Below are positions 1-7,423 of a stretch of 37,619 nt of DNA, one piece after another. The notes under the pieces are model-generated. The model worked only from the letters and a program-made list of their open reading frames with translations. It ran no database searches and was not told where the DNA came from. The DNA is taken from positions 1 to 37,619 of the forward strand of contig CANFVD010000013.1 in assembly GCA_947450345.1 (NCBI GenBank), given 5' to 3'. Source of the stretch: Actinomycetota bacterium (GTDB taxonomy: Bacteria; Actinomycetota; Actinomycetes; Actinomycetales; Microbacteriaceae). Positions within the stretch are counted from its first letter, which is position 1. Every line of letters starts with the position of its first letter. The position numbers and the translations under genes are program-made.

Positions 1-46
1 AATACTTCGCCATCGAAGTGGTGGGGGTGGTAAGTCGAGTGTGGTG

Positions 47-86
47 CACTTCGGTGCCGGGAGCAAGTGCTCCCGGCACCGAAGTG
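47..86 (-). terminator. Strong hairpin terminator after the ABC binding-protein gene
   Basis: A perfect inverted repeat with two 19-base arms (47-65 and 68-86) begins 15 bases past the stop codon of the minus-strand binding-protein gene. The arms contain GGTGCCGGGAGCA and its complement. There is no T-tract, which is common for actinobacterial terminators. It would end or attenuate transcription before any downstream transporter genes, which lie outside this window. Confidence 0.8.
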
Positions 87-101
87 ATGGTGCTCGTGGT
101 T

Positions 102-1241
102 CTACTTGAAGAGAGCGTTGAGCTCGTCTACCGAGAGACCGGATGAGTTGATGGCGTCGTTAGGGAGCGCCTTCTCACATACGGGCATCTTGTTCGGGTC
201 GGTCGAGTCCTCGATGATCTCCAGGTTGAAGATCGCGGGCTCGGTGTTGGCAATGCCGTTCAAGGCAGCCAGACCCTTGTGGAGAGCAGGCACACCCATC
301 CAGTTACGCGACGATTCCGTTGCGATCTGGAACTTGGGCTGCGTGTCCTTGTACTGGTACCAGAGGCAAGCGAACTGGTTCGAGTCGTTGGCAGACCACG
401 GCGGAACCGGGACGCCAGCGTCGATGAACGCTTCAATACCACCAACAGAGCCTCCGCCGTAGTCGGCGACGATTCCGTCAATTGCACCGTTGTACTTGGT
501 GATCAGACCAGCCATAACTTCCTTGGTCTTTCCAGGCTCCCAGCCAGTCTCAACCGGGATGTCACCCATCTCGGCGTTGAGCAGCGTCACACCGGGGTTC
601 TCGGCAACAGCCTTCTTCACACCGTCGTAGACGGCCTGCGAGTAGGAGTTACCTGCGGTTCCACCGGTCATGATGAGGTTTCCCTTGCCACCCATCTGCT
701 TGATGGTCCATGTTGCGAGACCGTAGCCGTAGGTGTTGACGTCTTCGGAGACACAGTCAACGAAGTCAACGCCGGCCTTACCAGCAGGAGGACAAGCGAT
801 GATCGGCACGAACTCGACGCCAGCCGCCATAGCCTTCTTGATGGTGGGGAGAAGTGCATCGCCACCGTCGGTGAAGGACACGATGACGTTAACGCCCTGG
901 GCAACCAGCGAGTTGATGTCCGCGATGGCCTTCTGAGTGTCAGCGTTGGCATCCGTGTAGATGATGTCCGTGATGTTCTTGCACTTGGCAGCTTCTTTTT
1001 CGAAGATGGCACGCGTGGTCTTGCGCCACGAGTTACCACCAAAGCCGTCAGCGAAGGCAACCTTGATGGGCTTATCTCCACAGAACTGCTGGATGTCAAC
1101 GATGTCGCTCTGGACGCCGGTGATACCCGTCTTGTTTGCAACCGTGCCGCCGCCCGAGCCACCTGAGCTACAGGCAGTCAGAACAAGCGCACTTGCTACG
1201 GCGAGCGCCGCAACAATTGCTACTTTCTTTGACTTGATCAT
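102..1241 (-). CDS. Sugar-type ABC transporter substrate-binding lipoprotein
   Basis: This encodes a secreted lipoprotein that would capture a small solute outside the membrane and hand it to an ABC permease. Residues 1-24 form a lipoprotein signal peptide with a basic start (MIKSKK), a hydrophobic core and the lipobox LTAC. A serine/glycine-rich linker follows. The mature part resembles the periplasmic-binding-protein type 1 fold (RbsB/Peripla_BP_4 group), with DADTQKAI-like and IIACPPAG-like segments. The ATG at 1241 was chosen over an upstream in-frame start because AGAAAGAG lies just before it and the signal peptide begins there. Length (379 aa) fits the family. It is divergent from a hydrolase/BVMO operon, so the ligand may be the substrate of that pathway, but this is inference. 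No permease or ATPase is visible on this side; they may lie beyond position 1. Confidence 0.85.
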   Translation of the reverse strand: MIKSKKVAIVAALAVASALVLTACSSGGSGGGTVANKTGITGVQSDIVDIQQFCGDKPIKVAFADGFGGNSWRKTTRAIFEKEAAKCKNITDIIYTDANADTQKAIADINSLVAQGVNVIVSFTDGGDALLPTIKKAMAAGVEFVPIIACPPAGKAGVDFVDCVSEDVNTYGYGLATWTIKQMGGKGNLIMTGGTAGNSYSQAVYDGVKKAVAENPGVTLLNAEMGDIPVETGWEPGKTKEVMAGLITKYNGAIDGIVADYGGGSVGGIEAFIDAGVPVPPWSANDSNQFACLWYQYKDTQPKFQIATESSRNWMGVPALHKGLAALNGIANTEPAIFNLEIIEDSTDPNKMPVCEKALPNDAINSSGLSVDELNALFK

Positions 1242-1281
1242 GTGATCTCTTTCTCTTGAGTTTCTAGCGAAAGTGAGGAAC

Positions 1282-1434
1282 CCCACCCGGATGAGTGGGA
1301 CCCCGGGTGAAACTGCAGTGTGGTCGCCCTCGTCGCCAGGCGATGAGGTGGTCAGCTTTGACCGTGCGGTTGTTCTTCAGTTTCGGTAATAACTTGCTCC
1401 GGCTACCTCCAACGGGGCGAAGGGGGTAACCGAA
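1282..1434 (-). ncRNA. Candidate structured leader RNA of the binding-protein gene
   Basis: Read on the minus strand, this leader contains several possible stems. There is an outer ACCGAA/TTCGGT pair (1382-1387 with 1429-1434) around a GGTTACC/GGTAGCC pair (1401-1407 with 1425-1431). A GGTCA-AAGC-TGACC hairpin lies at 1350-1363 and a hairpin with CCTC/GAGG outer arms at 1328-1348. Near the gene, two pairings exclude each other: CCCAC/GTGGG (1282-1286 with 1295-1299) and ACCCGG/CCGGGT (1285-1290 with 1303-1308). This resembles a switchable leader, but I do not recognise a known riboswitch class, and GC-rich DNA makes chance hairpins common. Confidence 0.3.
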
Positions 1435-1490
1435 TCCGAGGCGGGTGCCCCGGTGTTTCTTCACTCTCTCAGCAAATCCTGCAAACTGTA

Positions 1491-1518
1491 TGAGTCACGT
1501 TGCGAACGAAGTGACTCA
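1491..1518. promoter_or_regulatory. Inverted repeat TGAGTCAC-N12-GTGACTCA, candidate operator
   Basis: Two perfect 8-base arms (1491-1498 and 1511-1518) are separated by 12 bases. It lies midway in a divergent promoter region, 136 bases before the hydrolase start and 250 bases before the binding-protein start. The spacing fits a dimeric regulator. A further TGACTCA lies at 1633-1639 next to the hydrolase ribosome-binding site. Confidence 0.5.
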
Positions 1519-1653
1519 ATTTGAGACAACCCTTTTACGCCCCGGCAAGTCAGGGCAATCTAAAACAACACGGGTAACTGTCGTCGCACTTTCGCAATAG
1601 ACAAACCCTGTGCGAGACGCAACAACCCCTAATGACTCACTGAGGAGCGAACC

Positions 1654-2568
1654 ATGGCGGCACCACGGCCGACAGACCTTCTGGGCGAAATCTACGATCA
1701 CTGGATCATCGAGCTCGGCAAGTTGGGTGACACCCCACTGTCGACCGAACTTCTGCGCCTGATCTTCGACGACTGGCAGCGCGCGACGGCAGAGCCAGAG
1801 AACGTCACGTACCAGAGTACGAACATTGGCGGCGTTCCCGGGATCTTGGCAACCCCCGCAGGTTCCGATCCCACGCAGGTGCTTATCCTCATGCACGGTG
1901 GCGGATTCGCACTCGGATCATCGGCGAGCCACCGCAAGTTGGGCGGTCACCTCGCCAAGGGCCTTGGTGCCGTGTGTTTCATCGCGGACTTCCGACGTGC
2001 GCCGGAATTCAAGTTCCCGGCACAAATTCACGATGGCGTGGATATCTATAAGGCACTCTTGGCTGACGGCATCAAGCCTGAGGACATCACCCCCGTGGGC
2101 GACAGCGCCGGCGGCAACTTGGCCCTCAGCATGGTCTTCGAGATGAAGAACCAAGGCTTGCCCCTGCCTCGCCAGGTAATCACCATGTCTCCGTGGCTCA
2201 ACATGGAGAACAACGGCATCACCATCGAGACGAACAACGACACCGACTTCCTGATCACCCGCGAGGGACTTCAGGGAAACATCGATCGGTACATCGAGGG
2301 TGCCACGAGCCCCACCAACCCCATGGCTAACCCGCTGTACCAAGACTTCGCCGGATTCCCGCGGCTGTACATTTGCGCGGGAGACATCGAGTCGCTGTTT
2401 GACGACAGTGTGCGTCTCAACGAACTGGCGATTGCCGCCGGTGTCGACGTGACGTTCTCAATCGGCGAGGGTATGCAACACGTGTACCCCTTCCTCGCGG
2501 GCAATCACCCTCGGGCCGATGAAGAAATTGCCCGCATGGCCGCCTGGTATCACGCCGGCCGAAAGTAA
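1654..2568 (+). CDS. Alpha/beta hydrolase (hormone-sensitive-lipase-type esterase)
   Basis: This 304-residue cytoplasmic enzyme should hydrolyse carboxyl esters or lactones. It has the oxyanion-hole motif HGGG at residues 81-84 and the nucleophile motif GDSAGG with Ser151. Asp244 (in CAGDIES) and His276 (in MQHVYPF) complete the catalytic triad in the right order and spacing for the HSL/alpha-beta-hydrolase-3 family. The start at 1654 is preceded by GAGGAG. The gene is 66 bases upstream of a canonical BVMO and in the same direction, so a likely job is opening the ester or lactone that the BVMO makes. The natural substrate is not known. Confidence 0.9.
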   Translation: MAAPRPTDLLGEIYDHWIIELGKLGDTPLSTELLRLIFDDWQRATAEPENVTYQSTNIGGVPGILATPAGSDPTQVLILMHGGGFALGSSASHRKLGGHLAKGLGAVCFIADFRRAPEFKFPAQIHDGVDIYKALLADGIKPEDITPVGDSAGGNLALSMVFEMKNQGLPLPRQVITMSPWLNMENNGITIETNNDTDFLITREGLQGNIDRYIEGATSPTNPMANPLYQDFAGFPRLYICAGDIESLFDDSVRLNELAIAAGVDVTFSIGEGMQHVYPFLAGNHPRADEEIARMAAWYHAGRK

Positions 2569-2634
2569 TCACCACTTCACGACGTCAACTGTCGCCGTCG
2601 GCATGTTGAACAGAAACCTCACGAAAGGAAACCC

Positions 2635-4254
2635 ATGACCACGAAACCCGATTATGACGCTCTCGTCATCGGCGCCGGATTCTCCGGACTCGCCGTTCTG
2701 CACCACCTCCGCGAAAAGGGTCTGAAGACAATCGTTGTCGACGGCGAATCCGAGGTCGGCGGAACCTGGTGGCGGAATAACTACCCCGGTGTGCGCACTG
2801 ACTCCGAGTACAGCTACTACTCGTTTTCGTTCTCCAAGGAGGTACGCGAGGAGTGGGCGTGGACCGAACGCTACCCCTCGGGTAAAGAGGTCTTGAGCTA
2901 CCTGCAGTTCGTGGCAGACCGCCTCGACCTGCGCAAGGACATCATGCTGAACACCCGAGTAACGAAAGCTGTCTATAACGAAGCAGACAACGTGTGGGAC
3001 GTCTCGTTGAGCAATGGAAGCACGGTCACGGCGACCTACTTCATCTCCGGCATGGGTGTGCTTTCTCGCCCCATTTGGCCAGACATTCCGGGACGCGAAA
3101 AGTTCAAGGGACGACTGTTGCACGCCGCCGAATGGCCGCGCGAAGGCGTCGACCTCAAGGGCAAGCGGGTTGGCCTGATCGGTCTGGGCGCCTCGGGTAT
3201 CCAGATCACACCCACCATTGCCCCCGAGGTCGGTGAGTTCTATGTCTTCCAACGCCAGCCGAACTTCATTGTTGCGGCGACCAACCCCAAAGTGACACCC
3301 GAGGAGCTCGCCCACGTGCGTGCCACCTACGACGAAATCTGGGAACGCGCGGCCAACCACCCCTTCGGTGTGGACATGGTTCCGGCCCAGTACAGCGCCA
3401 AGGAGGTCACGCCCGAGGAGCGTCAGCGCATCTTCGAGAGCAAGTGGGATGAGGGTGGATTCCACTTCGCCAACGAGTGCTTCAACGACCTCGCCACCGA
3501 CCACGAGTCGAGCGAGCTCGCCTCGGAGTTCATCCGTGGCAAGATCCGCGAAATCGTGAAGGATCCCGCCACCGCGGAACTCCTCTGCCCGAAGGACTAC
3601 TCGTTCAACGGAAAGCGCGTTCCCACGGGATTCGGCTTCTACGACGCGTTTAACCTGCCGCACGTTCACCTCATCGACACGAAGACGAACCCCATCACGG
3701 AGATCACCGAGAAGGGTCTGATTGTCGACGGCAAGGAGTACGAGCTCGACGTTCTCATTTGCGCGACGGGCTTCGATGCCATGACCGGAAACCTCACGGG
3801 CCTGGACATTGTGGGCCGCGGTGGCGAGGTGCTTCGCGACAAGTTCAAGGTCGACGGAATCGGCGGCAACTTGGGCATCATGTACAACGGTTTCCCGAAC
3901 TTCATGGTGTCGCTTGGACCCCAGACTCCCTACTCCAACCTGCCCGTCCCCATTCAGCTGGGCGCACAGTGGATGGCCAACGCCATCGACTTTGCTCGCA
4001 AGAACAACATCGCCGTTCTCGAGGCAACTCCGGAGTCGGAGGAATGGTGGGGCAAGGAGTCGGAGCGGGCCGCCAAGGCTACCGTCATGTACGAACAGGG
4101 AAAGAAGGCCAAGGCCTGGTTCCTGGGAGACAATGTTCCCGGCAAGCCACGGGAAATCCAGGTGTACATGGGCGGAGGCCAGGTCTACCAGGACTACTGC
4201 CGTCAGGCAGTCGCCGACGACTACCGCTCGTTCCGGGCCCCCGAGTTCGCCTAG
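2635..4254 (+). CDS. Baeyer-Villiger monooxygenase (type I, FAD/NADPH)
   Basis: This 539-residue flavoprotein would use FAD, NADPH and O2 to insert oxygen next to a ketone carbonyl, giving an ester or lactone. The first Rossmann motif GAGFSG is at residues 13-18. The diagnostic BVMO fingerprint FxGxxxHxxxWP is complete at about residues 157-168 (FKGRLLHAAEWP), followed by the second Rossmann motif GLGASG. GTWWRNNYPG and the ATGFD segment near residue 380 are also typical of the cyclohexanone/phenylacetone monooxygenase group. The start codon follows GAAAGGAAA. It sits between a hydrolase and an SDR, which suggests an alcohol-ketone-lactone-acid sequence. Of the three BVMO-like proteins here, this is the only one with an intact fingerprint. 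Confidence 0.95.
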   Translation: MTTKPDYDALVIGAGFSGLAVLHHLREKGLKTIVVDGESEVGGTWWRNNYPGVRTDSEYSYYSFSFSKEVREEWAWTERYPSGKEVLSYLQFVADRLDLRKDIMLNTRVTKAVYNEADNVWDVSLSNGSTVTATYFISGMGVLSRPIWPDIPGREKFKGRLLHAAEWPREGVDLKGKRVGLIGLGASGIQITPTIAPEVGEFYVFQRQPNFIVAATNPKVTPEELAHVRATYDEIWERAANHPFGVDMVPAQYSAKEVTPEERQRIFESKWDEGGFHFANECFNDLATDHESSELASEFIRGKIREIVKDPATAELLCPKDYSFNGKRVPTGFGFYDAFNLPHVHLIDTKTNPITEITEKGLIVDGKEYELDVLICATGFDAMTGNLTGLDIVGRGGEVLRDKFKVDGIGGNLGIMYNGFPNFMVSLGPQTPYSNLPVPIQLGAQWMANAIDFARKNNIAVLEATPESEEWWGKESERAAKATVMYEQGKKAKAWFLGDNVPGKPREIQVYMGGGQVYQDYCRQAVADDYRSFRAPEFA

Positions 4255-4324
4255 CCGGACAACCCCCACAGATCACCACTGCCCCCTGGTGACTGATCGG
4301 GTCTAGCCCCCAGATCCCGATTGA

Positions 4325-4368
4325 GACGGGCCTGCCAGTTCAGAAACATAATGACTGACAGGCCCGTC
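4325..4368 (+). terminator. Hairpin between BVMO and SDR genes
   Basis: GACGGGCCTG at 4325-4334 pairs with CAGGCCCGTC at 4359-4368. The stem extends inward by CAGT/ACTG after one mismatch. It lies 70 bases past the BVMO stop and 63 bases before the SDR start, with a pyrimidine-rich tail rather than a T-run. It probably terminates or attenuates the BVMO transcript. A separate promoter for the SDR and glutaredoxin genes may follow it. Confidence 0.65.
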
Positions 4369-4430
4369 ACTCTTCCCCTCGCGTGTCTGTCTGGCACGCA
4401 CATCAATTCGAACATCACACGGAGAACAAC

Positions 4431-5201
4431 ATGGGCAGACTCGAGAACAAGGTCGCCGTCATCACGGGAGCCGGCTCCGGCATGGGTCGCGTCACCGCAG
4501 AACTCTTCGCGCGCGAGGGTGCGATTGTGGCGGTCACCGACTTCAACCGTGATGCCGGACAGGAAGTGACCGACGGCATCATTGCGGAGGGCGGTCGGGC
4601 CAAATTCTGGGCTCTCGACGTGACGTCCGAGAAGGCCATCGCGGCGGCCTACGCCGAGATTGGGGCCGAGTTTGGCACCATCGATGTGCTGGTCAACTGT
4701 GCGGGAATAATCGGTGTCGACAAGGCCACGCACGAACTCTCCGAGGAGGAGTGGGACGCCCTCTTTGCCGTCGACGTGAAGGGCGTTTTCTTCTCCACCA
4801 AGCACGCCCTGCCGTTCATGATGGCGCAGAAATCCGGATCCATCATCAACTTCTCGTCGATCTACGGACTCACCGGCAACGACGAGTTCACCGCGTATCA
4901 CGTGGCCAAGGGCGCGGTCACCATGATGACCAAGCAGGATGCCGCCGTCTACGGAAAGTACAACATCCGGGTCAACTCCGTTCACCCCAGCACCGTTCTC
5001 ACACCCCTGGTTGAGGGCATCGCCAACGCCTTCCCCGGCGGGCTCGCGGAGTACGAAAAAGTCAACACGGCAGCCCAGTCCATTCGCCGGCTGGGCGTCT
5101 CGATGGATGTCGCCTACGGTGTGCTGTATCTTGCCAGTGACGAGTCAACCTGGGTCACAGGCGTCAACCTGCCGATCGACGGCGGATTCATGGCCCGCTA
5201 G
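4431..5201 (+). CDS. SDR-family oxidoreductase (alcohol/ketone dehydrogenase)
   Basis: This 256-residue classical short-chain dehydrogenase/reductase would interconvert an alcohol and a ketone with NAD(P). The cofactor motif TGAGSGMG is at residues 12-19, followed by VNCAGI. The catalytic Ser lies in INFSSIYG and the YxxxK motif is YHVAK. PIDGGF at the C-terminus is typical. The ATG at 4431 was chosen because CGGAG precedes it; the longer upstream reading adds 16 residues outside the fold. Directly after a BVMO gene, it may make the ketone that the BVMO uses. The exact substrate cannot be assigned from the sequence. Confidence 0.9.
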   Translation: MGRLENKVAVITGAGSGMGRVTAELFAREGAIVAVTDFNRDAGQEVTDGIIAEGGRAKFWALDVTSEKAIAAAYAEIGAEFGTIDVLVNCAGIIGVDKATHELSEEEWDALFAVDVKGVFFSTKHALPFMMAQKSGSIINFSSIYGLTGNDEFTAYHVAKGAVTMMTKQDAAVYGKYNIRVNSVHPSTVLTPLVEGIANAFPGGLAEYEKVNTAAQSIRRLGVSMDVAYGVLYLASDESTWVTGVNLPIDGGFMAR

Positions 5202-5269
5202 ACCTCGTCCAGAGAACTCATCACTGTTCAACGCAAACACATCAATCCAACAAGACAGAGGGAGAACCG

Positions 5270-5533
5270 ATGGAGCTCAACGAGAAGAACATCACCATGT
5301 TTGGCACCACCACGTGTGCCGACTGCAACCGATCGAAGAAGGTACTCAACGACAACGGTGTGCACTTCGATTTCATCGATCTCGAGGTTGTGACCGAGGC
5401 CGCCGCCGTGGCGGAACAACTTGCGGGACGCAAGAGCACCCCCGTTCTGTCGTTTCCCGACGGATCTGTTCAGGTCGAGCCGACCGACGCCGAACTCACG
5501 TCGAAGCTGCAGGAACTGGGACTCGTAGGATAG
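5270..5533 (+). CDS. Glutaredoxin-like protein (mycoredoxin type)
   Basis: This 87-residue thioredoxin-fold protein carries a CxxC redox site, Cys16-Ala-Asp-Cys19, after a MFGTTT strand. It also has a TP pair (STPVLSF) matching the cis-proline loop, then FPDGS. Length and pattern match actinobacterial mycoredoxin/glutaredoxin-like proteins that reduce mixed disulfides with mycothiol. The CADC site differs from the CGYC and CPYC sites I associate with the family. AGGGAG precedes the ATG. It follows the SDR gene by 68 bases and precedes yihY by 4 bases, so it could belong to either transcription unit. A role in the catabolic pathway is not indicated by its sequence. Confidence 0.85.
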   Translation: MELNEKNITMFGTTTCADCNRSKKVLNDNGVHFDFIDLEVVTEAAAVAEQLAGRKSTPVLSFPDGSVQVEPTDAELTSKLQELGLVG

Positions 5534-5537
5534 TCAT

Positions 5538-6461
5538 GTGAAGCGGGCATGGGCGTGGGTGACCTCGCTCAAGCCCTATCGCGTTTACCGGGTTTACTCC
5601 TTACGAGGTGGCGACCTCTCGGCAGCCGGAATGTCTTTCCAAGCCCTGTTCGCCACGTTCGCCGCGGTGTGGGTGGGTTTCTCGCTCGCCACATTCGTGT
5701 TGGCGGGCAACACGGCGGCGCTCCAGGCTATTGAAGCCTTTATCGCGTCCCTCGTTCCCGGGCTCCTCTCTCCCGACGGTCTCATCCACCCCGACCAACT
5801 GCTCTCCCGGACAACTTTGGGCATCACCAGCGCCGTCTCGCTCCTCATCGTGGGGTACACGGCCCTCAACTGGCTCGACTACACACGTGTGGCCATGCGA
5901 CGCATGTTCGATCTCCTGCCGGAAACCGGCAACTTCGTTCTGCGCAAATCCCGAGACCTCGGCATCGCGCTGATTTTCGGCCTCGCCATCGTGGTGAGTA
6001 CGGTCATCTCACTCCTGTCAACGGCATCGCTCTCGTGGTTGCTCGAAGTTCTGGGCATTACCGACAGTGCGACACTCTCCATCGCTATCCGTGCGGTGAC
6101 CGCACTGGTCCTCCTGATGTTTGACACGGCCCTGCTCGCGAGCCTGATCCGCCTGCTGAGCGCCGTGAAGATTCCCGCACGACGGCTCTGGGTTGGTGCC
6201 TTCCTCGGCGGAATCGCGTTGGGAATCCTCAAGTTGGCTGAGGGATTCCTGCTTAACGGGGCGGGTCGCAACCCGCTTCTCGCTGGTTTCGCCGTTCTCA
6301 TCGGCCTGCTCATCTGGTTCAATTTGGTGGCGCGCACGTACTTGATCTCGGTGGCATGGATCGTCGTCGGGATGGACGACGCCGGCATCGCACACGTCGA
6401 CACTTCTCACGGTGCCCACACATCGCAACACTCATCACGGAAAAAGGAATCTCTCGCATGA
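5538..6461 (+). CDS. YihY/virulence factor BrkB family membrane protein
   Basis: This 307-residue protein has about six hydrophobic segments spread over residues 30-290 and matches the YihY/BrkB family by its pattern (SAAGMSFQALFA near the start, LVARTYLISVAWI near the end). The family is widespread and its function is unsettled, so none is assigned. The start is a GTG with AGGA seven bases upstream. The stop overlaps the next start as ATGA, which indicates translational coupling with exonuclease III. This pairing is one I associate with conserved actinobacterial chromosome, and it suggests the accessory island ends before here. Confidence 0.85.
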   Translation: MKRAWAWVTSLKPYRVYRVYSLRGGDLSAAGMSFQALFATFAAVWVGFSLATFVLAGNTAALQAIEAFIASLVPGLLSPDGLIHPDQLLSRTTLGITSAVSLLIVGYTALNWLDYTRVAMRRMFDLLPETGNFVLRKSRDLGIALIFGLAIVVSTVISLLSTASLSWLLEVLGITDSATLSIAIRAVTALVLLMFDTALLASLIRLLSAVKIPARRLWVGAFLGGIALGILKLAEGFLLNGAGRNPLLAGFAVLIGLLIWFNLVARTYLISVAWIVVGMDDAGIAHVDTSHGAHTSQHSSRKKESLA

Positions 6462-7300
6462 CCTCACTACGCCTTGCCACCGTCAATGTGAACGGCGTAC
6501 GTGCCGCCTTCCGCAAGGGAATGGGCGCGTGGCTCGACGAGCGCAACGTCGACATCCTGGCGCTTCAGGAGGTTCGAGCCGCCACCAGTGATCTCGAGGA
6601 ATTACTCGGGCCCGAATGGAACATCCTGCACGATGCCGCCACGGCCAAGGGGCGCGCCGGCGTTGCAATCGCGAGCCGCGGTGCCGCAGAGATCCACCGC
6701 GTCGCCATCGGCGCGGACGACTTTGACACGGCGGGTCGCTGGCTCGAGGCCGACTACCGCGTGGGCGACGCCACCGTCACCGTGGTGAGTTGCTACGTGC
6801 ACTCGGGAGAGGTCGACACCCCCAAGCAAGAAGAGAAGTGGAAGTTTCTCGACGCCATGGAGGTGCGCATGGTCGAGCTCGCTCGCGATCATAAATTTGC
6901 CACGGTCGTGGGCGATCTCAACGTCGGCCACCGCGAACTCGACATCAAGAACTGGAAGGGTAACGTGAAACGTGCCGGCTTCCTGCCCCGCGAGCGCGCC
7001 TATTTTGACCGCATCCTCGGAGCGGCCGGCCAAACCGTAGAGTGCGCCGACGGAACCTCGGGAACGGGTCTGGGCTGGGTGGACGTGGGACGCGTCGCTG
7101 CCGGAGAAGTGCCCGGGCCCTACACCTGGTGGTCGTGGCGTGGCCAAGCCTTCGACACGGATGCGGGCTGGCGCATCGACTACCACCTGGATACTCCCGC
7201 CCTCGCGGCCGCCGTGAGGAACTATGCGGTCGATCGCGCCGCCGCGTACGACCAGCGCTGGAGCGACCACACGCCCGTGGTCGTGGACTACACCCTCTAA
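6458..7300 (+). CDS. xthA: Exodeoxyribonuclease III
   Basis: This 280-residue enzyme belongs to the ExoIII/AP-endonuclease family, which cuts DNA at abasic sites and degrades 3' ends in base-excision repair. The metal-binding LQEVR (Glu38) follows ATVNVNGVRAAF. Further family motifs are VVGDLNVGH, the WRIDYH segment and the C-terminal WSDHTPVVVDY with the catalytic Asp-His. The ATG at 6458 follows AAAAAGGAA and overlaps the stop of the upstream yihY-type gene by four bases. A longer upstream reading has no family similarity. Length fits the family. Confidence 0.93.
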   Translation: MTSLRLATVNVNGVRAAFRKGMGAWLDERNVDILALQEVRAATSDLEELLGPEWNILHDAATAKGRAGVAIASRGAAEIHRVAIGADDFDTAGRWLEADYRVGDATVTVVSCYVHSGEVDTPKQEEKWKFLDAMEVRMVELARDHKFATVVGDLNVGHRELDIKNWKGNVKRAGFLPRERAYFDRILGAAGQTVECADGTSGTGLGWVDVGRVAAGEVPGPYTWWSWRGQAFDTDAGWRIDYHLDTPALAAAVRNYAVDRAAAYDQRWSDHTPVVVDYTL

Positions 7301-7336
7301 CCGGCGTGCGGCCGTTCGAGAGGAATACACAGGGTG

Positions 7337-7412
7337 ACTTTCGGTAGGTCGCCGTGCGTGACCTACTAATAGACTTTTCGCTGAAAAGGTTTTAGTCGCT
7401 CTTCCCGAAAGT
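7337..7412 (+). ncRNA. Candidate three-stem leader RNA before the LPxTG gene
   Basis: Three stems nest cleanly. The outer stem is ACTTTCGG at 7337-7344 with CCGAAAGT at 7405-7412. Inside are GTAGGTC/GACCTAC (7344-7350 with 7360-7366, sharing one base) and CTTTTC-GCT-GAAAAG (7374-7388). Together they would form a three-way junction that ends 11 bases before the ATG at 7424. The only Shine-Dalgarno-like bases (GAAAG, 7407-7411) lie in the closing strand of the outer stem, so folding could hide them. I do not recognise a named riboswitch class. Confidence 0.45.
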
Positions 7413-7423
7413 TGTACATCCTC

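Larger units (their letters stand above)
1242..1653. other. Divergent intergenic region, 412 bp
   Basis: This gap separates the binding-protein gene (minus) from the hydrolase operon (plus) and must hold both promoters. I see a hairpin-rich stretch at 1282-1434 that would be the 5' leader of the minus-strand transcript, an 8-bp inverted repeat at 1491-1518, and another TGACTCA copy at 1633-1639. No confident -35/-10 pair was found for either gene. Confidence 0.7.

Noticed and set aside
62-71. AGCAAGTGCT in the first terminator, matching the core of the palindrome at 37598-37611
   Set aside because: It is the tip of a 40-base hairpin terminator, so the match is probably coincidental.
279-1166. 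Plus-strand frame opposite the first binding-protein gene
   Set aside because: The opposite strand encodes a signal peptide, lipobox and binding-protein fold; this frame shows none of these.
2569-4269. Long minus-strand reading frame of 566 codons over the BVMO gene
   Set aside because: It is antisense to a gene with complete family motifs and has no recognisable domain; such frames are common in GC-rich DNA.
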